From Polyangiaceae bacterium (GTDB taxonomy: Bacteria; Myxococcota_A; Polyangia; Polyangiales; Polyangiaceae): a stretch of 44,391 nt of DNA. Location of the stretch: NCBI GenBank assembly GCA_025453595.1, contig JALOQB010000008.1, positions 1 to 44,391 of the forward strand. Reading direction: 5' to 3'. Under the pieces are notes generated by a model that saw only the letters and a program-made list of their open reading frames with translations, made no database searches and was not told the origin of the DNA. Shown piece after piece: positions 10,237 to 17,566 of the stretch. Position 1 is the first letter of the stretch; each line of letters starts with the position of its first letter. The position numbers and the translations under genes are program-made.

Positions 10237-11049
10237 TCAACGGGTGAACGGTTCAAGGTTCGCCGCATGGGGGCTCCCCGGGAACGCCCGCCGGAACGCC
10301 TCGGCCCGGGCCCGCGCCTCGGCTCGCTGGCCGGTCCTCCACAGCGCCTCGATCAGCAGGGCCTCTCGCTCCTGGTGCAGCTCCCCTCGACCACCGAGCT
10401 GCACCCGGATCTGCTCCAGCCGACGCAGCGCCTCCGCGCCGTTCCCCGCCCGCAGCGCCTCCCGCGAGGCCCTCGTCATCTCGGCCTCCTGGCGCAACAG
10501 ACGGAGCCGCTCTTGCCGGACCGCCTCCGCCGGGCTCACCGCCGCCTCGCCCCCGGTGGATCCAGCCGGCGCTGCGACCTCCTCCCGGGCCTCCTCGGGC
10601 TCCGCGGCCCCGGGCTCCTCTGCCCTCGCCTTCTCTCGCCGGGGAACGGGCGCCACCCGCGCCGACGCGGACACCGGCGGCGCCACGACCTGGTCTCGCC
10701 CCTGCGGCGCCTCCTCTGGTACCACCGGGAGCGCCGACGCCACCACGACCGGCGCCGACCTCACCGGAGGCGCCGGCTGGCTCTCCCGCTTGCCCAGCGA
10801 ATTTCCACCGATCCACGCGCCCACCCAGAGCGCACCGATCCCCGCCACGAGGGCCACCTTGGTGGCCAGCCCGCCCGCGCCCGCGCCTGCCGGTGGCCCC
10901 TCACCCCCTGCGGGCCCCACCTGGGGTTGAAGCTGCGCCCACAGGCGGGCCTGGCGCTCCGGATCCAGCTCGATCCCGGCGCCCGCGCGGAGCAGCTCGC
11001 GAGCGGCGCCGGGCCCCTCGGACTCGATCAAACGTCGGGGAGGGGTCAT
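10237..11049 (-). CDS. Membrane partner of ECF sigma factor (copy 2)
   Basis: A 270-residue paralogue of the 449-1267 product, with the same order of parts. It starts MTPPRRLIESEG, has a transmembrane helix at about residues 61-85 (KVALVAGIGALWVGAWIGG), a Pro/Ala/Val linker and a C-terminal helical region containing GNGAEALRRLEQIR and a terminal RRAFPGSPHAANLEPF. The copy 1 terminus (TAYPKSPHAARLQPL) is clearly related. The ATG overlaps the sigma stop as ATGA. The shared C-terminal helical module suggests sensing or protein binding in the periplasm, with sigma release as the output; that is inferred from arrangement only. Confidence 0.8.
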   Translation of the reverse strand: MTPPRRLIESEGPGAARELLRAGAGIELDPERQARLWAQLQPQVGPAGGEGPPAGAGAGGLATKVALVAGIGALWVGAWIGGNSLGKRESQPAPPVRSAPVVVASALPVVPEEAPQGRDQVVAPPVSASARVAPVPRREKARAEEPGAAEPEEAREEVAAPAGSTGGEAAVSPAEAVRQERLRLLRQEAEMTRASREALRAGNGAEALRRLEQIRVQLGGRGELHQEREALLIEALWRTGQRAEARARAEAFRRAFPGSPHAANLEPFTR

Positions 11050-11564
11050 GGCAGGGTCTCCGGTCGGGTGGGGTTGAGGCTGGCCACCGCGCTCTGGAAC
11101 ACGCCCCGGGCCAGCCTCAGCCGGGAGTAGACCGTCCCCAGCGGGATCTGCAGCGTCTCCGCGATCTCCTCGCCGCTCATCGCCTGCAGCTCGAACAGCA
11201 CGAACACCTCCCGCTGCTCCGCGCTCATCCGGTTCAGGATCTCCTGCAGCGCCCGCAGCTGCTGGCCCTGCTCCACCGCGCGACTCGCGTCACCTCTCCG
11301 ATCCTCTTCCCGCTCGATCGCCTCCTCATCGCTCACCTCCCGGCGCCGGTACGCCCGGTTACGCCGGTCCCGGGCCGTGCTCCGGCAGATCGTGAAGAGC
11401 CAGGTGGTCATCGAGCTGCGCCCCTCGAACCCGGGGAGCGCGCGGTGGACCGTGAGAAAAACTTCCTGCATCGCGTCCTCCGCCTCGGTCTCGTCGAGGC
11501 CCAGCTGCCGGAGCGTCTTCCAGACAAAGCTGGCATGCTGTCGGTAGATCGCTTCCAGCGTCAT
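11046..11564 (-). CDS. RNA polymerase sigma factor, ECF subfamily (copy 2)
   Basis: A 172-residue protein with sigma region 2 (HASFVWKTLRQLGLDETEAE, AMQEVFLTVHRAL, SSMTTWLFTICRSTARDR) and region 4 (RMSAEQREVFVLFELQAM, then GEEIAETLQIPLGTVYSRL). It is a close relative of copy 1 at 1264-1800, with the same IPLGTVYSRLRLAR/LPLGTVYSRLRLAR core. It is coupled by a four-base overlap to its membrane partner and carries the shared TGTGATGGCG element upstream. It probably controls its own operon. Confidence 0.93.
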   Translation of the reverse strand: MTLEAIYRQHASFVWKTLRQLGLDETEAEDAMQEVFLTVHRALPGFEGRSSMTTWLFTICRSTARDRRNRAYRRREVSDEEAIEREEDRRGDASRAVEQGQQLRALQEILNRMSAEQREVFVLFELQAMSGEEIAETLQIPLGTVYSRLRLARGVFQSAVASLNPTRPETLP

Positions 11565-11617
11565 GCGGTTCCGGGGCCTGCAAGGCGGCCCCCTCGTTGG
11601 AGGAGTGTCCCCCCTCG

Positions 11618-11627
11618 CGCCATCACA
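11618..11627 (-). promoter_or_regulatory. 10-bp element shared upstream of both ECF sigma genes (copy 2)
   Basis: TGTGATGGCG on the minus strand, 54-63 bases upstream of the ATG at 11564 and identical to 1838-1847. A G-run follows it in both copies. Confidence 0.4.
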
Positions 11628-11648
11628 CCCCCGGTCGATTTCACGGTG

Positions 11649-12137
11649 TCAAGAATGACCCCTGCGCCGGAGTCGACGCGAGGCCTCCTTGTAAGCCCCT
11701 AGAATCATTCGCAATTCTTCGGCCTGACCGCCCTGATCGGGGTGCGCCTCCAGCACCCGGCGACGGTAGGCGGCCTTGAGCTCCTCGGGGGAAACACCGC
11801 GCTCGACCCCCAGGATGGACCAGACCGAGGGAGGCACCGGCTCGGAGGACCTGCGGACCTCCCGGGGTTCGCGGCTGGCCAGCGTGGGCCAGGGGTCTTC
11901 CCCGCGGAGGATGCGGTTCCAGGCCCGGGCCCAGAGCGGATCCAGGAGCACCAGGGGCCTGCCGGCGGCCTGCTCGGCGGCGCGCCGTGCGTCGTCGAAG
12001 GAAGGGGCTCCCCCGCCGGAGGCATCGGGCTTCCGGAAGGGTACGTGGCAGGGCGCCTCCGTCCACCAGGCAGCCCAGAAGAACCGGTGCCTCGGCGTCT
12101 TCTGGATCGAACACCCGGGAGCGACAAGCTGCGCCAT
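11649..12137 (-). CDS. J-domain (DnaJ-like) protein
   Basis: A 162-residue protein with a C-terminal J domain (about 105-160): VWSILGVERGVSPEELKAAY, then RRRVLEAHPDQGG with the HPD tripeptide needed to stimulate an Hsp70 ATPase, and LGAYKEASRRL. The N-terminal 100 residues contain several Trp and two or three Cys but no family I recognise. It is a single-domain co-chaperone-like protein, not a full DnaJ (no G/F or Cys-rich domains). An Hsp70-like protein is encoded at 29139-30971, but a link is only speculative. Confidence 0.85.
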   Translation of the reverse strand: MAQLVAPGCSIQKTPRHRFFWAAWWTEAPCHVPFRKPDASGGGAPSFDDARRAAEQAAGRPLVLLDPLWARAWNRILRGEDPWPTLASREPREVRRSSEPVPPSVWSILGVERGVSPEELKAAYRRRVLEAHPDQGGQAEELRMILGAYKEASRRLRRRGHS

Positions 12138-12206
12138 GCGCCGACCTTAGCAAGCTCGCCGGCGCACTTGCAGCACCAGGCGCGTGGCCACCGCGGCAGC
12201 GCGGCC

Positions 12207-13157
12207 TCAGGGGCGCAGCGCCAGCCCCAGCTGCAGGGCCGCACCGACGCGGGGCAAGGCCGGGGAGAGCCCCACGTCCTCGACCTGGAAACGCTGCGCG
12301 CGGAGCGCCACGAGGGCGTCCAGCCGGAGCCACGCCTCGAGCGGCCCCCCGACCCCGCGGGAAGCCTCCAGCCCTGCCCCGGGCGCCCACCAGGCCGGGC
12401 GTGCGCTGCGATTTTGCAGGAACCCCTCGCCCGCCGCCTGGAAGAACCCGCCCGCCATCAGCCCGCAGGCCCCCAGGGAGGTCTGGGCGACCATCCCCTG
12501 CCAGCAAGCCCGGGCCAGGCCCCCCTGGAGGCGCACGTCGACCTGCCCCGGGGGCAGCGAGACCGAGGCGGAGGAGAGGGCAAACGCGCCGAGCCCCAGG
12601 GAGAGGGCGCCGCGGTGCCAGGAGGCGCCGGCGGTCAGGAACCCATGCTCCCCCGGGAGCCACCCGATCGCGAGGCCGCCGCCCGCCCAGGGACGCCACC
12701 AGGACGGAGGCGCCGCGGAGGGCGTTGCCGGAGCCGGCGGAGGCGCCGGCGCGAGGGGAGGCACGGGCCCGGGGGTCGGCTCGCGCTCCTGCTCTTCCAG
12801 GAGCATCGCCAGCATCAGGGCCAGGGCCTCGGCGAGGCCCGAGCAGTCGAGGTCGTCGTCGCGCAGGGAACGCACCCCCTGGCGACCCCCGGTGACGCGC
12901 AGCACCGCCGCCAGGCCCGAGGGCTCGGCGAAGATCTCGATGTCGAGGCCGAGGGGCGGCCCCTCGTGGCGGAGCGGGCGACCGAGGATGGCCTCGACGC
13001 GCGCCTCCAGGGCGACGGCATCCGGGCAGGCGGCGGCCCCGGAGCCGCGGGCGACGGAGATCCGGGGACGGGCCGCGAGCTCCGGCGCCGCGAGCGCCAG
13101 CGCCGCGGCGAGCAAGGTCGCGAAACGGCGGGGTGATTTCAGGCCTCGCGAGGACAC
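12207..13157 (-). CDS. Putative envelope protein with C-terminal beta-barrel-like region
   Basis: From the GTG at 13157 the product is about 316 residues. It has a signal peptide (hydrophobic FATLLAAALALAAPELAA), an N-terminal domain (VALEARVEAILGRP, LGLDIEIFAEPSGLAAVLRV), a Pro/Ala linker, and a C-terminal half of alternating Gly/aromatic strands (WAGGGLAIGWLPGEHGFLT, AGASWHRGALSLGLGAFAL) that looks like a small outer-membrane barrel. This domain order recurs in myxobacterial hypothetical proteins. The start is uncertain, since no good ribosome site is visible. It is divergent from the PhoX-like gene, with a 122-bp shared promoter region. Function unknown. Confidence 0.65.
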   Translation of the reverse strand: MSSRGLKSPRRFATLLAAALALAAPELAARPRISVARGSGAAACPDAVALEARVEAILGRPLRHEGPPLGLDIEIFAEPSGLAAVLRVTGGRQGVRSLRDDDLDCSGLAEALALMLAMLLEEQEREPTPGPVPPLAPAPPPAPATPSAAPPSWWRPWAGGGLAIGWLPGEHGFLTAGASWHRGALSLGLGAFALSSASVSLPPGQVDVRLQGGLARACWQGMVAQTSLGACGLMAGGFFQAAGEGFLQNRSARPAWWAPGAGLEASRGVGGPLEAWLRLDALVALRAQRFQVEDVGLSPALPRVGAALQLGLALRP

Positions 13158-13279
13158 CGCGGGAGTAGGTACCGCAAGGGTTCCCGGGGCTCCAGGGGCA
13201 AGCGCCCGGGCCCGGTCCGGGGGCACCTCACGGCGCAGTTCGGCGGGGAAGATCCGGAGGCTGGTGCTAGATTCAGGCG

Positions 13280-14497
13280 GTGACAAACATCGCAAGACGC
13301 ACGGTGCTGCGCGGCGGGCTCGCGGGCCTGGTCGCGCTCATGGCCCCTCCCCTGGCCGCGGGTTGCTCCAGCGAGGAAGAGGCGGATACGACCCCGACGC
13401 CCTCCCCGATCAAGAGGCCCACCGCCTCCAACCTGGCGGCCATCGGGGCCCTCGGCGCGGCGGACGCCAGCGGCCTCCGGCTGCCTCCCGGCTTCACCGG
13501 CCGCATCGTGGCCCGCACCGACCAGAAGCCCGTCGCCGGCTCCGACTACGTGTGGCACACCTTCCCGGACGGCGGGGCCACCTTCGAGACCGCCGATGGC
13601 GGCTGGGTCTACGTGTCCAACTCCGAGCTGCCCCTCGTCGGCGGCGTCGGGGCCCTCCGCTTTGACCGCGACGGCAACCTGGTCGATGCCTACCGCATCC
13701 TCGACAAGACCAGCGCCAACTGCGCCGGCGGGCCCACCCCCTGGAACACCTGGCTCTCCTGCGAGGAGGTCGCCCGGGGCCGCGTCTTCGAGTGCGACCC
13801 GCTCGGCAAGACCGACGCGATCGTCCGCCCGGCCCTCGGCGTCTTCAAGCACGAGGCCGCCGCCGTCGACCCCGTCCAGAAGCACCTTTACCTCACCGAG
13901 GACGAGGAAGACGGATGCTTCTACCGCTTCGTCCCCGCCCAGCTCACCCCCGACGGCAACCCGGACCTCACCGCCGGCGTCCTCCAGGTCGCCCAGGTCG
14001 CCGGAGACAAGAAGGTCACCTGGATCGACCTCCCGGACCCGGAATTCAAGGGACAGACCCCCACCCGCGCCCAGATCGCCGCCGCCACCCGCTTCGACGG
14101 CGGCGAGGGCATCGTCTTCCACCAGGGCATCGTCTACTTCTCCACCAAGGGAGACAACCGAGTATGGGCTTACCATACAGGCGACGCCCGCATGGAAGTT
14201 CTCTACGACGCGGCGACCGCGGCGAACCCGATCCTGACGGGGGTGGACAACCTCACGGTCACCTGCTGCGGCGACGTGCTGGTGGCGGAGGACGGCGGGG
14301 ACATGCAGGTGGTGGCGATCCTGGCGGACGGGAGTCTGAAGCCGCTGGTGCAGGTGGAGGGGCACCAGGGCTCGGAGGTGACCGGGATCGCCTTTGATCC
14401 CTCGGGGATGCGGCTGTACTTCAGCTCGCAGCGCGGGGAAAACGGCAAGAGCCCGGGGGTGACCTACGAGATCACCGGGCCGTTTCACCTGGGCTGA
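13280..14497 (+). CDS. PhoX-family (DUF839) phosphatase-like Tat lipoprotein
   Basis: 405 residues from GTG 13280. The N-terminus has a twin-arginine motif (ARRTVLRGG), a hydrophobic stretch and a lipobox-like LAAGC, indicating Tat export as a lipoprotein. The body is a beta-propeller of the PhoX/DUF839 type: TPWNTWLSCEEVARGRVFE, FKHEAAAVDP, HLYLTEDEEDGCFYRFVP and GGEGIVFHQGIVYFSTKGD match the metal-binding acidic and Cys positions of that family. Known members are Fe/Ca-dependent alkaline phosphatases. This one is shorter than classic PhoX (about 600 aa), so substrate and activity are not certain. Confidence 0.85.
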   Translation: MTNIARRTVLRGGLAGLVALMAPPLAAGCSSEEEADTTPTPSPIKRPTASNLAAIGALGAADASGLRLPPGFTGRIVARTDQKPVAGSDYVWHTFPDGGATFETADGGWVYVSNSELPLVGGVGALRFDRDGNLVDAYRILDKTSANCAGGPTPWNTWLSCEEVARGRVFECDPLGKTDAIVRPALGVFKHEAAAVDPVQKHLYLTEDEEDGCFYRFVPAQLTPDGNPDLTAGVLQVAQVAGDKKVTWIDLPDPEFKGQTPTRAQIAAATRFDGGEGIVFHQGIVYFSTKGDNRVWAYHTGDARMEVLYDAATAANPILTGVDNLTVTCCGDVLVAEDGGDMQVVAILADGSLKPLVQVEGHQGSEVTGIAFDPSGMRLYFSSQRGENGKSPGVTYEITGPFHLG

Positions 14498-14826
14498 GCT
14501 TCCCGGACCGGGAGGGCGACCCTGGGTCGCGGGCTTCGTGGTGCGGCAGGTGAGGGGCGAGGGGAAGGAGGGGCCGCAGGCCGTGGCAGGTAAGTCTCTG
14601 TGAGAACGAGCGCAGGTAGACCTCCAGGTTCTCCTGGATACGAGCCAGGACGGTGCCGCGAAGAACGCCTTCGATCTGCGGGTTTCAACGTCGCCAGGGG
14701 CCGAAGGGCAGGGCGAAGAGGGGGTTTCTTGCACCCACAAGCAGACTCTTTTTGAAACACCCCTTTGACCTACAATGCGAATTTATGAACCGTCTTACCG
14801 GGACGCACGCCAACAATTCAGGCGCG
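14498..14826 (+). other. Intergenic region: hairpin after PhoX-like gene and promoter-like sequence
   Basis: No convincing gene. The 5' part holds inverted repeats (TCCCGGaCCGGGA near 14510 and GCGACC/GGTCGC at 14516-14530) that could terminate the PhoX-like transcript. The 3' part is unusually A/T-rich and ends with a -10-like TACAAT at 14771-14776. This would place a transcription start near 14783, consistent with the regulator beginning at ATG 14827. A 91-codon minus-strand frame here lacks coding character. Confidence 0.4.
14516..14530 (+). terminator. Hairpin downstream of PhoX-like gene
   Basis: GCGACC-ctg-GGTCGC, a perfect 6-bp stem with a 3-nt loop beginning 19 bases after the TGA. 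No U-run follows, so intrinsic termination is only possible. Confidence 0.35.
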
Positions 14827-16158
14827 ATGCAGGCGCGAACGCTGGTGGTGAGCGACGACCTGTTGCTGGGGTCAACCCTGGTGAGGGGCCTGCGCCGGAG
14901 CGGCCAGGATGCGGAGAGTTGCGATCCAGGGGAGGCGCGAGGGAGGTACCAGAGCCAGTGGTTCGATGTGGTGCTGCTGGACGTGAAGGATCTGGCGCTT
15001 GCACTGGTTTTTCTGGGGGAATTGAGGGTCATGGCGGAGGCGCCAGCGGTGCTGGTGGTCGTGAGCCAGGTGGGCCCTCACGGGATCGTGGAGCTGATGA
15101 GGAAGGGAGCCCACGACGTGCTGGTGAGGCCCCTGGATCTCTCGGAGGTGCAGGCGCGGGTGGAGCGCATCGTGGAGACAGGGACGATGAAGCGGCGGCT
15201 CGCCGCGCTGACGAGGGAGAAGAAGGCGCCGTCGCTGGTAGCCGAGTCGCCAGCGATGAAGGAAGTGCTGCGCCTCGTGGAGCGGGTAGCCCGGACACCG
15301 CGCTCGTCGGTGCTTCTCCTGGGAGAGAGCGGGGTCGGGAAAGAAAAGGTTGCGGAGGCCATCCATCTGCAAAGCCAGCGGAGGGCCCAGCCCTTCGTGC
15401 AGGTGAACATGGCGGCGCTGCCGGACACGATGGTGGAGGCGGAGCTGTTCGGGCACGCGAGGGGAGCGTTCACGGGGGCAGCGAAGCCGAGGGCGGGGCT
15501 GCTGGCGAGCGCGGAGGGGGGGACGCTGCTGATGGACGAGCTGGCGGAGCTGAGGATCGAGCTGCAGCCGAAGCTGCTGCGGGTGCTGGAGGAGCGCCGC
15601 TATTTCCCGGTGGGGTCGGACCAGGAACGGCGGATCGACGTACGGTTGCTCGCCGCGACCAACCGGAACCCGGAGGAAGCCATCCAGAAAGGGTGGCTAC
15701 GAGAGGACCTCTACTACCGGCTCAGCACGGTGACCATCGAGATCCCGCCGCTGCGAGAGCGCACGGAGGACATCCTGCCGCTGGCGCGTCGCTTTCTCGA
15801 GTCGTACGCGCTGGAGTTCGGCCGCGGCCAGCTGCAGCTGAGCGAGGAGGCTTGCGAGCGGCTGCTGGAGCACAGGTGGCGCGGCAACGTGCGGGAGCTC
15901 CGCAACGTGATGGAGCGGGTCGCGATGCTGGCGGAAGAGGGGGAGATCCAGGCGGAGGAGCTCGGGCTCTCCAGGTCGGAACAGAAGAGCAGGCCGCAGC
16001 TCCGGGAGGTGAGGCTCCAGGAGGCCATGGACGAGACGGAACGGGCGCGCCTCGCCCTGGCCCTCCAGGAGGCGAGCGGCGATGTGGTGAGGGCGGCTCG
16101 TCTGCTCGGGATCTCCCGCTCCACGCTGTATTCCAAGCGCAAGCGCTTCGGTCTTTGA
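14827..16158 (+). CDS. Sigma-54-dependent response regulator (NtrC family)
   Basis: 443 residues from ATG 14827; an in-frame ATG at 14785 is the alternative. The receiver domain (about 1-120) begins TLVVSDDLLLGS and has a phosphoacceptor-like Asp in DVVLLDVKDL. The usual Lys is Arg (VLVRPLDL), an atypical receiver feature. The AAA+ domain (about 140-370) has a Walker A GESGVGKEK, the sigma-54-contacting loop GAFTGA, Walker B GGTLLMDE and an arginine-rich sensor region. The C-terminal Fis-type helix-turn-helix is GDVVRAARLLGISRSTLYSK. It lies directly upstream of a sigma-54 promoter match and palindromes serving the bilin operon, which it probably activates. No histidine kinase is adjacent. 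Confidence 0.95.
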   Translation: MQARTLVVSDDLLLGSTLVRGLRRSGQDAESCDPGEARGRYQSQWFDVVLLDVKDLALALVFLGELRVMAEAPAVLVVVSQVGPHGIVELMRKGAHDVLVRPLDLSEVQARVERIVETGTMKRRLAALTREKKAPSLVAESPAMKEVLRLVERVARTPRSSVLLLGESGVGKEKVAEAIHLQSQRRAQPFVQVNMAALPDTMVEAELFGHARGAFTGAAKPRAGLLASAEGGTLLMDELAELRIELQPKLLRVLEERRYFPVGSDQERRIDVRLLAATNRNPEEAIQKGWLREDLYYRLSTVTIEIPPLRERTEDILPLARRFLESYALEFGRGQLQLSEEACERLLEHRWRGNVRELRNVMERVAMLAEEGEIQAEELGLSRSEQKSRPQLREVRLQEAMDETERARLALALQEASGDVVRAARLLGISRSTLYSKRKRFGL

Positions 16159-16202
16159 CCCACCTTCCCTCGCCCGAGAGCGGCCTGGAATGGATCAGAG
16201 GC

Positions 16203-16222
16203 TTTTGATACCCTCATCAAAA
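16203..16222. repeat. A/T-rich inverted repeat TTTTGAT/ATCAAAA
   Basis: A perfect 7-bp inverted repeat with a 6-bp spacer, 45 bases after the regulator stop and inside an A/T-rich island. It could be the regulator gene's 3' hairpin or a protein-binding site. No T-run follows it. Confidence 0.35.
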
Positions 16223-16312
16223 CGAGACACCATCTTTCAGCACTCCCTGAAGGCGATTTCTTTCTATCCATTGCAAATATTAGATTTTTTCCGAGATCAA
16301 CGGGTCAACCGA

Positions 16313-16328
16313 GTCCAGATTTCTGGAC
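16313..16328. promoter_or_regulatory. Perfect palindrome GTCCAGA-TT-TCTGGAC (candidate activator site)
   Basis: 7-bp arms with a 2-bp spacer, centred about 82 bp upstream of the -24 element at 16402. That is a usual distance for an upstream activating sequence bound by an NtrC-family dimer. A further half-site-like GTCCATCCAG follows at about 16331. The cognate regulator is most likely the adjacent product of 14827-16158. Confidence 0.5.
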
Positions 16329-16380
16329 GAGTCCATCCAGCCTGTAGGACAAAAAGAGACAGCCCAGGGATGGTGCCGCG

Positions 16381-16396
16381 AGATCCTGCAGGATCT
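16381..16396. promoter_or_regulatory. 16-bp perfect palindrome AGATCCTGCAGGATCT
   Basis: A gapless 16-bp palindrome ending 4 bp upstream of the sigma-54 promoter match. Its position is too close for a typical enhancer, so a repressor or a second regulator is possible. Confidence 0.45.
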
Positions 16397-16400
16397 GCGG

Positions 16401-16416
16401 TGGCATGGTGGTTGCT
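16401..16416 (+). promoter_or_regulatory. Sigma-54 (-24/-12) promoter for the bilin operon
   Basis: TGGCATGGTGGTTGCT matches the consensus TGGCAYRNNNNTTGCW exactly, with correct GG-GC spacing. The context, just downstream of an NtrC-type activator, supports it. One caveat: transcription would start near 16427, immediately after the AAGGAG ribosome site (16421-16426) of the first gene, giving a very short leader. Confidence 0.6.
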
Positions 16417-16433
16417 GAAGAAGGAGCGTGGCC

Positions 16434-17216
16434 ATGAGCGCTCCTGCGCAACCTCTCACGAAGCAGAACCTCGACGGCTGGGGGGATCGGATCACGACCC
16501 TCGAGAATGCGTTGAAGCGCCAGGGTCACCAGCGGCTGCTGGGGCCGATGGCGACCCTGAGGGACTTTTACGAGTGGCTACGGTCCAGGGAGCCGACGCC
16601 GGAGGCGATGCAGGCGCTGGGGCAGGCGCTGCTGGAGGTGAGGGCCTGCGTGGTGGTTCCGGGGAAGGAGCCGGACGGCCGGGTGTTCGAGCGGTTGAGG
16701 GAGCTCAGCCGACCGGAAGAGGACGAGGCGGCGAGGGCGATGCTGGACAGCTTGGTGGACGCCGGGGAGGCGGAGCTGGAGGCGCTGGTGGCGTCGGTGC
16801 AGCCGGAGAAGCAGGGGAAGCCGCAGGACGATCTGGGGACGCTGAGGGAGCCCCTGACGACGGCCCGAGGGCAGGCGCCGCCGGGGGGGCGTGTGCTGAT
16901 GAAGGGGGAGCTGCAGCCCGGACTGCTCACGGATCTGCTGCAGCTGTTCGCCCAGAACACGGAGACGGGTTGCCTGATGATCGAGGGGCCCGGGCACAGG
17001 GCATCGATCTACTTCCGGGATGGGAGCATCATCGATGCGGAGTGCAAGGGCGACGTGGGGGAGCGAGGGTTCTTCCGCGCGATGATGTGCAAGGAGGGGC
17101 GCTTCGCGTACCAGCGAGGCGTGGCGGCGCCGGAGGAGCGGATCTTCCGGAACGCCCAGCATCTCATCATGGACACGCTCCGGCTCATCGACGAGAGCAG
17201 CGAGGAGCGGCCATGA
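16434..17216 (+). CDS. PATAN (DUF4388) domain protein, first gene of bilin operon
   Basis: 260 residues from ATG 16434, which has AAGGAG 7 nt upstream; an upstream GTG at 16428 is too close to that site. The N-terminal half (about 1-150) is helical and unrecognised. The C-terminal part (about 155-258) is a PATAN/DUF4388 domain: MKGELQPGLLTDLLQLFAQN, GCLMIEG, ASIYFRDGSIIDAECKGDVG, FFRAMMCKEGRFAY. PATAN domains occur in signalling proteins of motile and social bacteria, often beside two-component systems and MglA-like GTPases. It overlaps the next gene by 4 bases. Confidence 0.85.
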   Translation: MSAPAQPLTKQNLDGWGDRITTLENALKRQGHQRLLGPMATLRDFYEWLRSREPTPEAMQALGQALLEVRACVVVPGKEPDGRVFERLRELSRPEEDEAARAMLDSLVDAGEAELEALVASVQPEKQGKPQDDLGTLREPLTTARGQAPPGGRVLMKGELQPGLLTDLLQLFAQNTETGCLMIEGPGHRASIYFRDGSIIDAECKGDVGERGFFRAMMCKEGRFAYQRGVAAPEERIFRNAQHLIMDTLRLIDESSEERP

Positions 17217-17566
17217 CGCTGTCGATGCAGGAGATGCAGCGGCGCATCCAGGAGCGCGACCCGTACCTCTGCATGGCCTACGTCACGGTGGAGGAAGCAG
17301 AGGGCAAGCGGGAAGGGATCGCGAGGACCGTGGATCTCTCTCCCCGGGGCGTCGGTCTGGTGGTCACGCAGGATCTGCCGGTGGAAGCCGGGGTCCGCGT
17401 GGAGCTGCTGACCGCGGGGAACCTATGGCTCCTGGCCCACGGGGTCATCCGCCATCTGTCCCGGACCCCAGAAGGATTGTTCCGCATCGGAGTGGAATTC
17501 ACGGCGCCCCCGGTGCTCGTCGACCGCGCGCCGTCACCGCAGGGAGAAGAGGAAGCGCATGGCTTA
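17213..17566 (+). CDS. PilZ-domain protein ending at a TTA codon
   Basis: ATG 17213 overlaps the preceding stop (ATGA). The 117-residue product is a single PilZ-like domain: REGIARTVDLSPRGVGLVV, the strand VRVELLTAGNLWLLAHGVI, and FRIGVEFTAPP, followed by a short acidic tail ending EEEAHG. The canonical RxxxR motif is not obvious, so c-di-GMP binding is uncertain. The next codon is TTA (17564-17566), which overlaps the GTPase start (17559) by 8 bases. Under the standard code the frame runs 68 more codons to 17770, through the phosphate-binding loop of the GTPase gene. A 212-base overlap would be unique in this operon. Confidence 0.78.

Noticed and set aside
14485-14760. 91-codon minus-strand frame in the PhoX/regulator gap
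   Set aside because: Overlaps hairpins and promoter-like sequence, no ribosome site, and composition unlike neighbouring genes.
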